From Candidatus Fermentithermobacillaceae bacterium (lineage in GTDB: Bacteria; Bacillota; Sulfobacillia; Fermentithermobacillales; Fermentithermobacillaceae): a stretch of 60,298 nucleotides of DNA. Below, piece by piece: positions 18,639-26,428 of this stretch. The stretch covers positions 1-60,298 of the forward strand of contig DUQH01000102.1 of the NCBI GenBank assembly GCA_012837895.1. Reading direction: 5' to 3'. A model generated the notes under the pieces. The model made no database searches, was not told where the DNA came from, and saw nothing but the letters and a program-made list of their open reading frames with translations. Numbering within the stretch: position 1 is the first letter of the stretch; the number at the start of each line of letters is the position of its first letter. Both the position numbers and the translations under genes were made by a program.

Positions 18639-21251
18639 ATGGATCAAGTATATGTTGTAGTTTCGATCGCGCTTGCAGGGTTGGTCCTCCTTGGCATTAG
18701 ATGGATGAGTTCCCCCCGGACTGCTGTGCGTGGCAACCGGCTAAGTGCCTTGGCCATGTTCATCGCTGTAGTGCTGACGCTTTGGAACAACCGCATCATG
18801 GACGTGTATCTGCTCTGGGTGGCAATAGCAATCGGTTCGGGCATAGGCTTCATGATCGGTGTAAGAGCCAAGATGATTCAGATGCCACAAATGGTAGCCC
18901 TGCTTAACGGGCTTGGGGGCGGCGCTTCTGCCCTGGTATCCGTGGTTGAAATCATGGATAAGTACCATGAAATGGCTACATTCAACAAACTCAGCGGCCA
19001 ACTGGGCCTGATTGTCGGGGGATTGACCTTCAGCGGTAGCATGGTAGCTGCGGCTAAGCTGGACAGGCGCATGACCCAGAGGCCTGTGCACCTTCCAAAC
19101 CATGACCTCCTGTCCAACCTGAGCATTGCAGCTATGGTACTCTTGGGGGTTTCCACCCTCTTCCTTGATGCCGCAGTTGTCCCAATATCAGTTGTTGTGC
19201 TTGCCATTTCCCTGGGCTACGGTGTGCTTTTTGCCATCAGGGTTGGCGGAGCTGATATGCCCATTACAATTTCGCTCTTGAACTCATTCTCAGGGCTGGC
19301 AGGGTCCATTGTAGGTTTCACAATCTCAGACCCGCTGTTGGTAGCTGTGGGAGCTATCGTAGGGGCATCAGGACTCATCCTCACCCAAATCATGTGCAAG
19401 GCAATGAACAGGTCCCTGGCGCATGTATTGAGCGGCGCCATCGCCAAGCCATCGAAACCGAAGGAAAAGACACCTGAGACTCCGACAGCCGGACCTGAAC
19501 CTGCAGCGCCGCCTGTAGCGGAAGAAGCCGGCGAACCTGAAGCACCTGTAGCTAAACAAGTGCCTGCAGGCCAAATGCTCAGGGACGCCAAACGGGTGAT
19601 CATAGTGCCCGGCTACGGCATGGCGATAGCCCAGGCGCAGCAACACGTAAAGAGGCTCATGGGCGCCCTTGAGGCAAAGGGTGCAGAAGTCAAGTTCGCC
19701 ATACACCCTGTGGCAGGACGGATGCCAGGCCATATGAACGTGCTCCTGGCTGAAGCCGACGTGCCATACGACAAGCTTTGCGAAATGGACGACATCAATC
19801 CTGAATTCCCTGGAACTGATGTTGTCATAGTAGTGGGAGCTTGTGACGTGGTTAACCCTGCGGCTAACACCGCAGAGGGTACTCCCATCTACGGCATGCC
19901 CATACTTGACGTTGATAAGGCAAGACATGTGATCGTATGTAACCTGGATACCAACCCAGGTTATTCTGGAGTAGACAACCCACTCTACGAGATGTCTCAC
20001 GTAGAGCTTCTCCTAGGCGATGCCAAAGACTCCCTCAACAAGCTCCTGCAAGCTGTTGAAGGCAAGGCTGGAGCTGAAGCCGCGCCTGAAAAGCCCGGCA
20101 CGGTACAAACGACTGCTCCTGAGAGGCCTGAACAAGCAACCGGAGAGTCGTTGGGAGAAGCCTTGACCCAGGCGAAGAAGGTCATTATTGTACCTGGTTA
20201 CGGCATGGCAATAGCTCAGGCGCAGCAACACGTAAAGAGGCTCATGGACACCCTTGAGGCAAAGGGAGCAGAAGTCAAGTTCGCCATACACCCTGTGGCA
20301 GGAAGGATGCCAGGCCACATGAATGTGCTCCTTGCCGAAGTTGACGTGCCATACGATAAGCTTTGCGAGATGGACGACATCAATCCTGAATTCTCTGAGA
20401 CTGACGTGGCCATAGTGGTGGGTGCTTGCGACGTGGTCAACCCTGCAGCTAACACTGCAGAGGATACCCCCATTTACGGCATGCCCATACTTGACGTCGA
20501 CAAGGCGAAGAAGGTTATCGTTTGCAACCTGGATACCAACCCGGGTTATTCCGGGGTAGACAACCCGCTCTACGAAATGTCCCATGTATTGCTTCTCTTA
20601 GGCGATGCCAAAGACTCCCTCGACAAGCTCTTGCAAGCTGTTGAAGGTAAGGCCGCACCGGAAGACACGCCTGCAACAGATGCTAGAGCTGACGCAGAAC
20701 CGGCCGCACTTCCAGAAGCCTCTCAACAAGCAAGCGAAGAGTCGCTAGGAGGGATCCTGGGTACAGCAAAGAAGGTCATCATCGTGCCGGGATACGGTAT
20801 GGCAATAGCCCAGGCGCAGCAACACGTAAAAAGGCTGATGGATGTCTTGGAAGCAAGGGGTACAGAAGTCAAGTTCGCCATACACCCTGTGGCCGGAAGG
20901 ATGCCAGGCCACATGAATGTGCTTCTGGCCGAAGTTGACGTGCCATACGATAAGCTTTGCGAGATGGACGACATCAATCCTGAATTCCCTGAAGCCGACG
21001 TGGCCATAGTGGTGGGAGCTTGTGACGTAGTCAATCCTGCCGCAAATACCGCGGAGGATACTCCAATCTACGGCATGCCTATACTTAACGTCGACCAGGC
21101 GAGAAAGGTAATCGTGTGCAACTTGGACTGCAACCCAGGTTACTCTGGGGTAGACAACCCGCTTTACGATATGCCCCACGTAATACTGCTCTGGGGTGAT
21201 GCAAAAGAATCCCTTGAAACTTTGATAGGGGCAGTGGAAAAACAGGGTTAA
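18639..21251 (+). CDS. pntB: NAD(P) transhydrogenase subunit beta with three domain III copies
   Basis: PntB normally has about 460 residues: a membrane domain II followed by one nucleotide-binding domain III. Here the membrane part covers about 1-265. It is followed by three successive domain III copies at about 320-476, 515-671 and 713-870. Each has VPGYGMAIAQAQ, HPVAGRMPGHMNVLLAE, VPYDKLCEMDDINPEF and GACDVVNPAANTAE. Pro/Ala/Glu-rich linkers of about 35-55 residues join them. Copies are nearly identical in protein and close in DNA, with offsets of 585 and 594 bp, so the frame is intact and the expansion looks recent or homogenised. In all three, the loop binding the NADP 2'-phosphate reads CNLD(T/C)NPGYSG instead of the classical FKRSMNTGYAG. 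The basic residues are therefore lost and an Asp appears. Confidence 0.95.
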   Translation: MDQVYVVVSIALAGLVLLGIRWMSSPRTAVRGNRLSALAMFIAVVLTLWNNRIMDVYLLWVAIAIGSGIGFMIGVRAKMIQMPQMVALLNGLGGGASALVSVVEIMDKYHEMATFNKLSGQLGLIVGGLTFSGSMVAAAKLDRRMTQRPVHLPNHDLLSNLSIAAMVLLGVSTLFLDAAVVPISVVVLAISLGYGVLFAIRVGGADMPITISLLNSFSGLAGSIVGFTISDPLLVAVGAIVGASGLILTQIMCKAMNRSLAHVLSGAIAKPSKPKEKTPETPTAGPEPAAPPVAEEAGEPEAPVAKQVPAGQMLRDAKRVIIVPGYGMAIAQAQQHVKRLMGALEAKGAEVKFAIHPVAGRMPGHMNVLLAEADVPYDKLCEMDDINPEFPGTDVVIVVGACDVVNPAANTAEGTPIYGMPILDVDKARHVIVCNLDTNPGYSGVDNPLYEMSHVELLLGDAKDSLNKLLQAVEGKAGAEAAPEKPGTVQTTAPERPEQATGESLGEALTQAKKVIIVPGYGMAIAQAQQHVKRLMDTLEAKGAEVKFAIHPVAGRMPGHMNVLLAEVDVPYDKLCEMDDINPEFSETDVAIVVGACDVVNPAANTAEDTPIYGMPILDVDKAKKVIVCNLDTNPGYSGVDNPLYEMSHVLLLLGDAKDSLDKLLQAVEGKAAPEDTPATDARADAEPAALPEASQQASEESLGGILGTAKKVIIVPGYGMAIAQAQQHVKRLMDVLEARGTEVKFAIHPVAGRMPGHMNVLLAEVDVPYDKLCEMDDINPEFPEADVAIVVGACDVVNPAANTAEDTPIYGMPILNVDQARKVIVCNLDCNPGYSGVDNPLYDMPHVILLWGDAKESLETLIGAVEKQG
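18639..21251 (+). repeat. Three tandem intragenic repeats in pntB
   Basis: Repeat units within the gene at about 19596-20066, 20181-20651 and 20775-21248 encode the three domain III copies. Unit length is about 471 bp and the offsets are 585 and 594 bp. Linkers differ more than the units. Long identical DNA blocks, such as the stretch encoding AQAQQHVKRLM, indicate recent duplication or gene conversion. Confidence 0.95.
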
Positions 21252-21280
21252 GCATACACAGGTGATTGTGTTCTAGAGAA

Positions 21281-21324
21281 CTTCCGGCCGGACGCCCCGT
21301 AGCACCGGTCGGAGGTTTATTTTC
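21281..21324 (+). terminator. Intrinsic terminator of the pnt operon
   Basis: An 11-bp stem, 21281-21291 paired with 21305-21315 including two G-U pairs, has a 13-nt loop. It is followed by TTTATTTTC. It lies 30 nt after the pntB stop. Confidence 0.75.
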
Positions 21325-21631
21325 AGTTCAATCTTCAATGTATTGCGCTGTTTGGTGATTTGTGGTATATGATTATGGGCTCGTGATCAAACCAGGAATA
21401 GGCCAAGACTTTTGTGAGGAGTTGAAGCCGTGCCCATCTCCTAAGCCTCATGGGATTGCTTCGGAAACAACCAGGATTGATGCCGGGCTGCCCCCGGTTA
21501 ATCCTTAATTCCCAGCCAGATGCAGACACATGAACTGATAGACTTTGTTTGTGTTGTGGTTTTTTCTACAGGGCCTAAGTGTGCTAAGGACAGCTCAAAA
21601 GCAAACTGACGAAAACAAAGGGGTAAGACTC
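21325..21631 (+). promoter_or_regulatory. Promoter candidate and long structured leader of the ABC exporter
   Basis: About 300 bp without a gene. A sigma-A-like promoter may be TTGCGC (21343-21348), 17 bp, TATATG (21366-21371), giving a leader of about 250 nt. In the leader, nested complementary arms are visible: TGGGA (21451-21455) with TCCCA (21510-21514), AGGATT (21473-21478) with AATCCT (21500-21505), and CCGGG (21483-21487) with CCCGG (21493-21497). A T-rich stretch lies at about 21543-21570 before the gene. This may be regulatory RNA. I could not match it to a known riboswitch class. A 64-residue minus-strand frame here is not convincing as a gene. Confidence 0.4.
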
Positions 21632-23428
21632 ATGTCAGACCTGAAGAGGCTTCTTGGATACTTGGAGCGACACTGGTTAGGCGTAACAATCGTGATCTTA
21701 GCTATGGCAGCCGCCACGGTGCTGGAGATGTCGCCTGCAGCGCTTCTCAGGAGCATTATTGATATAGCTTTGCCTGAACGCGATTTGTTGCTGCTGGCGA
21801 AACTGTCCCTGGCCTTCGTCGGTGTTGCCGTGCTCAAAGGCATCATACTGTACGTTCAATGGTACACATCAGAACTCATAGGACAAAAAGTAATATATCA
21901 ACTAAGGCAGGATATTCACGACCACCTTCAAACCCTGCCTCCGTCATACTTTTCGACCATGGGAACAGGGCAGGTGATGGCGAGGCTGACCAGTGACATT
22001 GACTCAGTTCAAAATTTCATTGGATGGGGCGGCCTGTTCCTGGTAAGCATGGTTCTCATGCTGCTGGGGGTGAGTGCATACCTTGCGTACCTGAATTGGA
22101 AACTGATGCTGGCCACGGTTGTAACCTTCCCCTTCTTGTTCCGTACCGTGTTCTGGTTCGACAGAAACGTCAGGCCCGCATGGAGAAACGTAAGGGATAA
22201 GATGGGCAAATTGACAGAAACCCTTCAGGAAAACATCACAGGGATCAGGGTGGTAAAGGCGTTTGCCAGGGAACCTGAGGAAATCCGCAGATTCGCAGAG
22301 CGGAACATGGCTCACTACGAAGCTAATATCGAACGGGCAGATATAGAGGCGCGGGCTCAGCCTTTCCTTGAGCTGCTTACAGCCTTATCCGCGGTGAGCA
22401 TGATAGGTTTCGGGGGTTACCTTGCGCTCTCAGGCCAGATGACAGTTGGTACCTTGTTTGCGTTCTACCAGCTTCTGTGGAGCCTTATATGGCCCATCAG
22501 GATGCTGGGATGGCTTGTGAACATGGCAGAACAAGCCCTGGCTGCAGCGCCACGGCTTTTCGAGCTTCTGGATACTGAGCCGGAAATCAGGGATTGCCCT
22601 TCGCCTGTTGAACTAGAAGAGATAAAAGGGCATATAGTCTTCGAAAATGTGGACTTCTCCTTCCCTGGAGATGATCGCAAGACTTTAGAAAACATCAATC
22701 TTGAAATATTGCCAGGTGAAACGGTTGCTATAGTGGGCGGGACAGGTTCAGGAAAATCAACCCTGGTTAACCTGATACCAAGGTTTCTCGATCCCACTGC
22801 AGGCCGTATCACCATTGACGGCCATGACTTAAGGGAAATATCGCTAAAATCCTTGAGGAGCAATATCGGGCTCGTGCTTCAGGAGAATTTCTTGTTCTCC
22901 GCCACGGTAAGGGAAAACATATCCCTGGGAAAGCCTGACGCCCCCCTTGATGAAGTTATGAAAGCGGCAGATCTCGCCCAGGCCCATAGGTTCGCATCTG
23001 AGTTTCCCAAGGGTTATGACACGCCCCTGGGTGAACGGGGAATCGGGCTTTCAGGCGGTCAGAAACAACGGGTTGCCCTTGCCAGGGCTATCTTAACCGA
23101 TCCAAAGATTCTGATCCTTGACGAAGCAACGTCAAGCGTAGACACGGAAACAGAATACCTAATCCAGGAAGGGCTCAGCGATGTGATGGAAAACAGGACG
23201 ACAATCATTATCGCCAAGAGGCTGTCTACCATAAGAGACGCAGACAAGATTGTGATCCTGAAAAACGGAAAGATATCACAGGTGGGAACCCATCTTGAAC
23301 TGTTGTCCCAGCCTGGGTTCTACAAGAGACTGTTTGAAAGCCAGTTTGCGGAACAAGACGTTGAACTGGCGCTAAACCTTGAACTGGAAAACGCCCTTAA
23401 CCAAGACCATGTGAGCAAAGACGCATGA
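21632..23428 (+). CDS. ABC exporter half-transporter (first subunit of a heterodimer)
   Basis: Type IV (B-family) exporter with six membrane helices in the first 310 residues, then an ATPase domain. Walker A is GGTGSGKST, the signature LSGGQKQR and Walker B ILILDEATSSVD. The switch histidine that normally follows Walker B (IAHRLST) is lysine: IIIIAKRLST, K529. This points to a degenerate ATP site as in heterodimeric exporters. I chose ATG at 21632, eight bases after AAAGGGG, giving 597 residues like its partner. A longer frame from 21545 adds an unlikely N-terminus. Substrate unknown; drugs, lipids or peptides are typical. Confidence 0.9.
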   Translation: MSDLKRLLGYLERHWLGVTIVILAMAAATVLEMSPAALLRSIIDIALPERDLLLLAKLSLAFVGVAVLKGIILYVQWYTSELIGQKVIYQLRQDIHDHLQTLPPSYFSTMGTGQVMARLTSDIDSVQNFIGWGGLFLVSMVLMLLGVSAYLAYLNWKLMLATVVTFPFLFRTVFWFDRNVRPAWRNVRDKMGKLTETLQENITGIRVVKAFAREPEEIRRFAERNMAHYEANIERADIEARAQPFLELLTALSAVSMIGFGGYLALSGQMTVGTLFAFYQLLWSLIWPIRMLGWLVNMAEQALAAAPRLFELLDTEPEIRDCPSPVELEEIKGHIVFENVDFSFPGDDRKTLENINLEILPGETVAIVGGTGSGKSTLVNLIPRFLDPTAGRITIDGHDLREISLKSLRSNIGLVLQENFLFSATVRENISLGKPDAPLDEVMKAADLAQAHRFASEFPKGYDTPLGERGIGLSGGQKQRVALARAILTDPKILILDEATSSVDTETEYLIQEGLSDVMENRTTIIIAKRLSTIRDADKIVILKNGKISQVGTHLELLSQPGFYKRLFESQFAEQDVELALNLELENALNQDHVSKDA

Positions 23429-23504
23429 GCAAACGAAGGGAGGAAAAGGCAGCCAGAGGAAAACAGCGGCCTGTAGTGGCGGCTCTCACCCAGCTGCCCC
23501 TGTT

Positions 23505-25292
23505 ATGTCAGAATACGATCTTGATGAACTGATTGAGGAAGCAGAAGAACGGCCGTTCAATATGGAATACTTCCTCAGGATATTGGGGTATACCAGGCCA
23601 TACAGGAAAACGGCTGTCAAAGCTTCGATCCTTACGCTTGCAGGGATAATAATAGGCCTCCTGGAGCCTTTGCTGTTCAAGAGAGCTATAGATGAAGGGG
23701 TTATGCCGGGAAACACAACGGCACTTATTGTTACGTTAGCTGTGCTCCTGGCACTTAGACTTGTCCAATGGGCTGCATCCAGGGTTCAGATTAGGACGAT
23801 AAACGTCCTGGGCCAGCAAGTGCTGTACGATCTCAGGCAAGGCTTGTTCACCCACATAGAATCACTGCCCTTTGCGTTTTTCGATCACAGGCCCGTTGGA
23901 AAAATCGTTTCAAGGATTACCAATGACGTTAACCACATAGGCAACCTGGCAGCGTCGGGAATAGTGAACCTGATAAGCCAGCTGTTATCCCTGATAGGCA
24001 TCGTTGAGATAATGTTGTACCTGAACTGGAAGATGGCGCTATTGTCCTTTGTAACAATACCGCTCTTGGGATTTGTATTGACCAAGGTAAGATGGGCGCT
24101 TGAGGATGCATGGGGAGATACCCGCAAGGCAGTTGCAAGCATAAACGCCCATCTCAACGAAACCATCCAAGGCTTATCTGTAATCCAGGCCTATGGCTAC
24201 GAAAAACACAATAGTGTCAAGTTCAGCGGGTTTAACAAGAAATACTTTGACGCATACATGCGCGCTATCCGCCTGGACCAAGCCTTCTGGCCGCTTACCG
24301 ATATCGTAGGTGCCATCGGGACCGCGATTGTAATCTGGTATGGAACAAGCTCGGTAGTCCGGGGAACCATGACCATAGGTCTGGTGGTGGCATTTGTGAA
24401 CTACCTTGGCAAGTTCTGGGCCCCGATAAGCACTTTCTCCAGGGTTTGGAGCCAGATCCTTTCAGCCATGGCCTCAGCCGAAAGGGTGTTCACCATCCTT
24501 GACCTCCGGCCGGAAACAGGCTCTGTAGCACAGGAAGGGCTCATTGAGGTCCCACGGCTTGAAGGAGAAGTGGTATTTGAGGATGTATGCTTCGCCTACA
24601 AACCTGGCGAACCTGTGCTCACAGACGTATGTTTCAGGGTAAGTGCGGGAGAAACCATTGCGCTGGTGGGCCCGACCGGTGCAGGCAAGACGACCATCAT
24701 CAACCTGTTGGCGAGATTTTACCAGCCTTCGTCAGGCAAGGTCACCGTGGACGGCTACGACCTTGCGCAGGTAAGTTTGCCGTCTTACAGGAGCCAGCTG
24801 GGTATCGTGCTGCAAGATACGCTGATTTTCTCCGGCACCATTAAAGATAACCTGCTGTTCGGGAAACCTGATGCAACTATGGAAGAAGTGGTCCGGGCAG
24901 CTAAAGCAGCGTGTATCCATGATTTCATTGAAAGTATGCCCAAAGGCTATGACTCAGAGGTTACCGAACGGGGCACCAACCTGTCGGCAGGACAGCGGCA
25001 ATTACTCGCTTTTGCCAGGGCAATCCTTGCCGACCCGAGGATCCTTATCCTTGACGAAGCTACTTCCAGTGTGGACCCTGAAACAGAACAGCTTATACAA
25101 CAAGCCCTCAAAACGCTGCTTAGGGGCAGGACATCTTTCATAATCGCCCATAGGCTATCCACTGTAAGGTCTGCTGACAGGATAATGGTAATAGAAGGCG
25201 GGCAGATCACAGAATCAGGGACCCACGATGAACTGGTTGCACTGGGCGGGCGGTATGCCAACTTGTACCAGGCACAATTCAGGCGCGCTTGA
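23505..25292 (+). CDS. ABC exporter half-transporter (second subunit of a heterodimer)
   Basis: Type IV exporter of 595 residues with six membrane helices and an ATPase domain. Walker A is GPTGAGKTT, the signature NLSAGQRQLLAFARA, Walker B ILILDEATSSVD and an intact switch histidine FIIAHRLST. The signature has Ala where the partner has Gly, a pattern seen in the second half of BmrC/BmrD-like pairs. The ATG at 23505 has no clear ribosome-binding site. A 35-residue frame opening at 23425 with an ATGA overlap precedes it in another frame, so coupling or a frameshift upstream is possible. Ends 20 bases from a convergent glycosyltransferase gene. Confidence 0.9.
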   Translation: MSEYDLDELIEEAEERPFNMEYFLRILGYTRPYRKTAVKASILTLAGIIIGLLEPLLFKRAIDEGVMPGNTTALIVTLAVLLALRLVQWAASRVQIRTINVLGQQVLYDLRQGLFTHIESLPFAFFDHRPVGKIVSRITNDVNHIGNLAASGIVNLISQLLSLIGIVEIMLYLNWKMALLSFVTIPLLGFVLTKVRWALEDAWGDTRKAVASINAHLNETIQGLSVIQAYGYEKHNSVKFSGFNKKYFDAYMRAIRLDQAFWPLTDIVGAIGTAIVIWYGTSSVVRGTMTIGLVVAFVNYLGKFWAPISTFSRVWSQILSAMASAERVFTILDLRPETGSVAQEGLIEVPRLEGEVVFEDVCFAYKPGEPVLTDVCFRVSAGETIALVGPTGAGKTTIINLLARFYQPSSGKVTVDGYDLAQVSLPSYRSQLGIVLQDTLIFSGTIKDNLLFGKPDATMEEVVRAAKAACIHDFIESMPKGYDSEVTERGTNLSAGQRQLLAFARAILADPRILILDEATSSVDPETEQLIQQALKTLLRGRTSFIIAHRLSTVRSADRIMVIEGGQITESGTHDELVALGGRYANLYQAQFRRA

Positions 25293-25297
25293 GGAGG

Positions 25298-25342
25298 CAG
25301 GTGCTGAAATAATCAGGCCCGTCCCTTTTGTTTCAGCACCTG
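25298..25342. other. Hairpin at the convergent exporter/glycosyltransferase junction
   Basis: Perfect 12-bp arms CAGGTGCTGAAA (25298-25309) and TTTCAGCACCTG (25331-25342) enclose a 21-nt loop. It spans the 3' end of the minus-strand gene and the gap between convergent genes. No U-run follows on either strand, so it may be an mRNA-end stabiliser or a weak bidirectional terminator. Confidence 0.5.
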
Positions 25343-26428
25343 GCTGTATACTTCTACCGTCTTCCGGGCCATGATTTTTGCGTCGAAAAGTTCTTCCATC
25401 CGCCTGCGGCTTTCTGCCCCCATCTGAGCTGCAAGTTCAGGATCTACCGCCAGCCTCACTATGGCCTGGGCAAGCAAGCGGCTGTTCCTCGGTGGGACGA
25501 GGAAACCGTTTTCACCGTCAATAACCGCTTCTGGCACACCGCCTACTGCAGTTGATGCAATTGGAAGCCCTGCTGCCATGGCTTCAAGCACGGCTAGGGG
25601 CAATCCCTCGTAATCAGAAGACAGGGCATATATATCCAGACCTGAAAGGAAGCCTGGCACATCCTCGACGAAACCAACCATTTTGACGTAGGGTTCCAGC
25701 TTCAATCCGGCGATCCTCGCTTTCAGAAGATCTTCCATAGGGCCTGTTCCGCCTATCACGAACCTCGCCTCAGGCAGCGAAGCTACCACCAGTTTAGCTG
25801 CATCAAGCATCACTTCCAGGGCTTTCTGACGGTGAAGCCGGGCAAGGGTGCCAACAATCACCTTGTCTCCTTCAGCACGCTTCTTTCGCAAATCTACAGG
25901 CTTGTACGGGCTAAGTTCAATCCCGTTTTGCACACAGTAGACCATGGACTCACTGAGCCCAGACTCTACTAGTTCCTTGTACACACCCTGGGACACGGCA
26001 ATCGCCCCGTCTGCCAGCATCTCGGCAGCTATCCCGTTTATCCTCCGCTTGACCGGGCCTGCAGGAGGGGGAACCTGCCCTGAAGCAGACGGGATTCTAA
26101 CCAGGTTGTGCTTTGTGTAGACAACTGGGATCCCCAACGCCCGTGCGGCAATCCTTCCTGACAAGCTGGAGTGGGTATGGACCAATCCGGGCTTGAGCTC
26201 CCTCATGACCCTCATCAGTTCAAAGATAAGGGGAACTGAAAATGATACATCCTTTCCAGATATGTTTATTCTCTCAAGGCCCGCCTTGTCTATCCTTTCA
26301 GCGAGTTCACCGTCGGGACACGCAACTACAACGTCAATATCGTCAAACGCAGGCTGGACCAGCAAGTTCAGCAAATACCTGCCTGCCCCGCCTATGTTGG
26401 TATCAGTGATTATGTGAAGGACTCTCAT
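25313..26428 (-). CDS. Glycosyltransferase, GT4 family
   Basis: GT-B fold glycosyltransferase of about 371 residues. The N-terminus MRVLHIITDTNIGGAGRYL and the C-terminal motif SDYEGLPLAVLEAMAAGLPI (the EX7E motif) are typical of family 4. It likely transfers a sugar to a lipid carrier or polysaccharide on the cytoplasmic side of the membrane. The ATG at 26428 is preceded by GGAGG seven bases upstream and overlaps the O-antigen-ligase stop as ATGA. A longer frame to 26683 lies inside the upstream gene and is not real. Linked to an O-antigen ligase-like protein, which suggests surface polysaccharide synthesis. Confidence 0.9.
   Translation of the reverse strand: MRVLHIITDTNIGGAGRYLLNLLVQPAFDDIDVVVACPDGELAERIDKAGLERINISGKDVSFSVPLIFELMRVMRELKPGLVHTHSSLSGRIAARALGIPVVYTKHNLVRIPSASGQVPPPAGPVKRRINGIAAEMLADGAIAVSQGVYKELVESGLSESMVYCVQNGIELSPYKPVDLRKKRAEGDKVIVGTLARLHRQKALEVMLDAAKLVVASLPEARFVIGGTGPMEDLLKARIAGLKLEPYVKMVGFVEDVPGFLSGLDIYALSSDYEGLPLAVLEAMAAGLPIASTAVGGVPEAVIDGENGFLVPPRNSRLLAQAIVRLAVDPELAAQMGAESRRRMEELFDAKIMARKTVEVYSQVLKQKGRA

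Noticed and set aside
19368-21179. Long minus-strand open frames in three similar copies across pntB
   Set aside because: They are antisense shadows of the three domain III repeats; no ribosome-binding sites or known family, while the plus frame has full PntB motifs.
21335-21529. 64-residue minus-strand frame between pntB and the exporter
   Set aside because: No ribosome-binding site, no recognisable family and it overlaps the structured leader.
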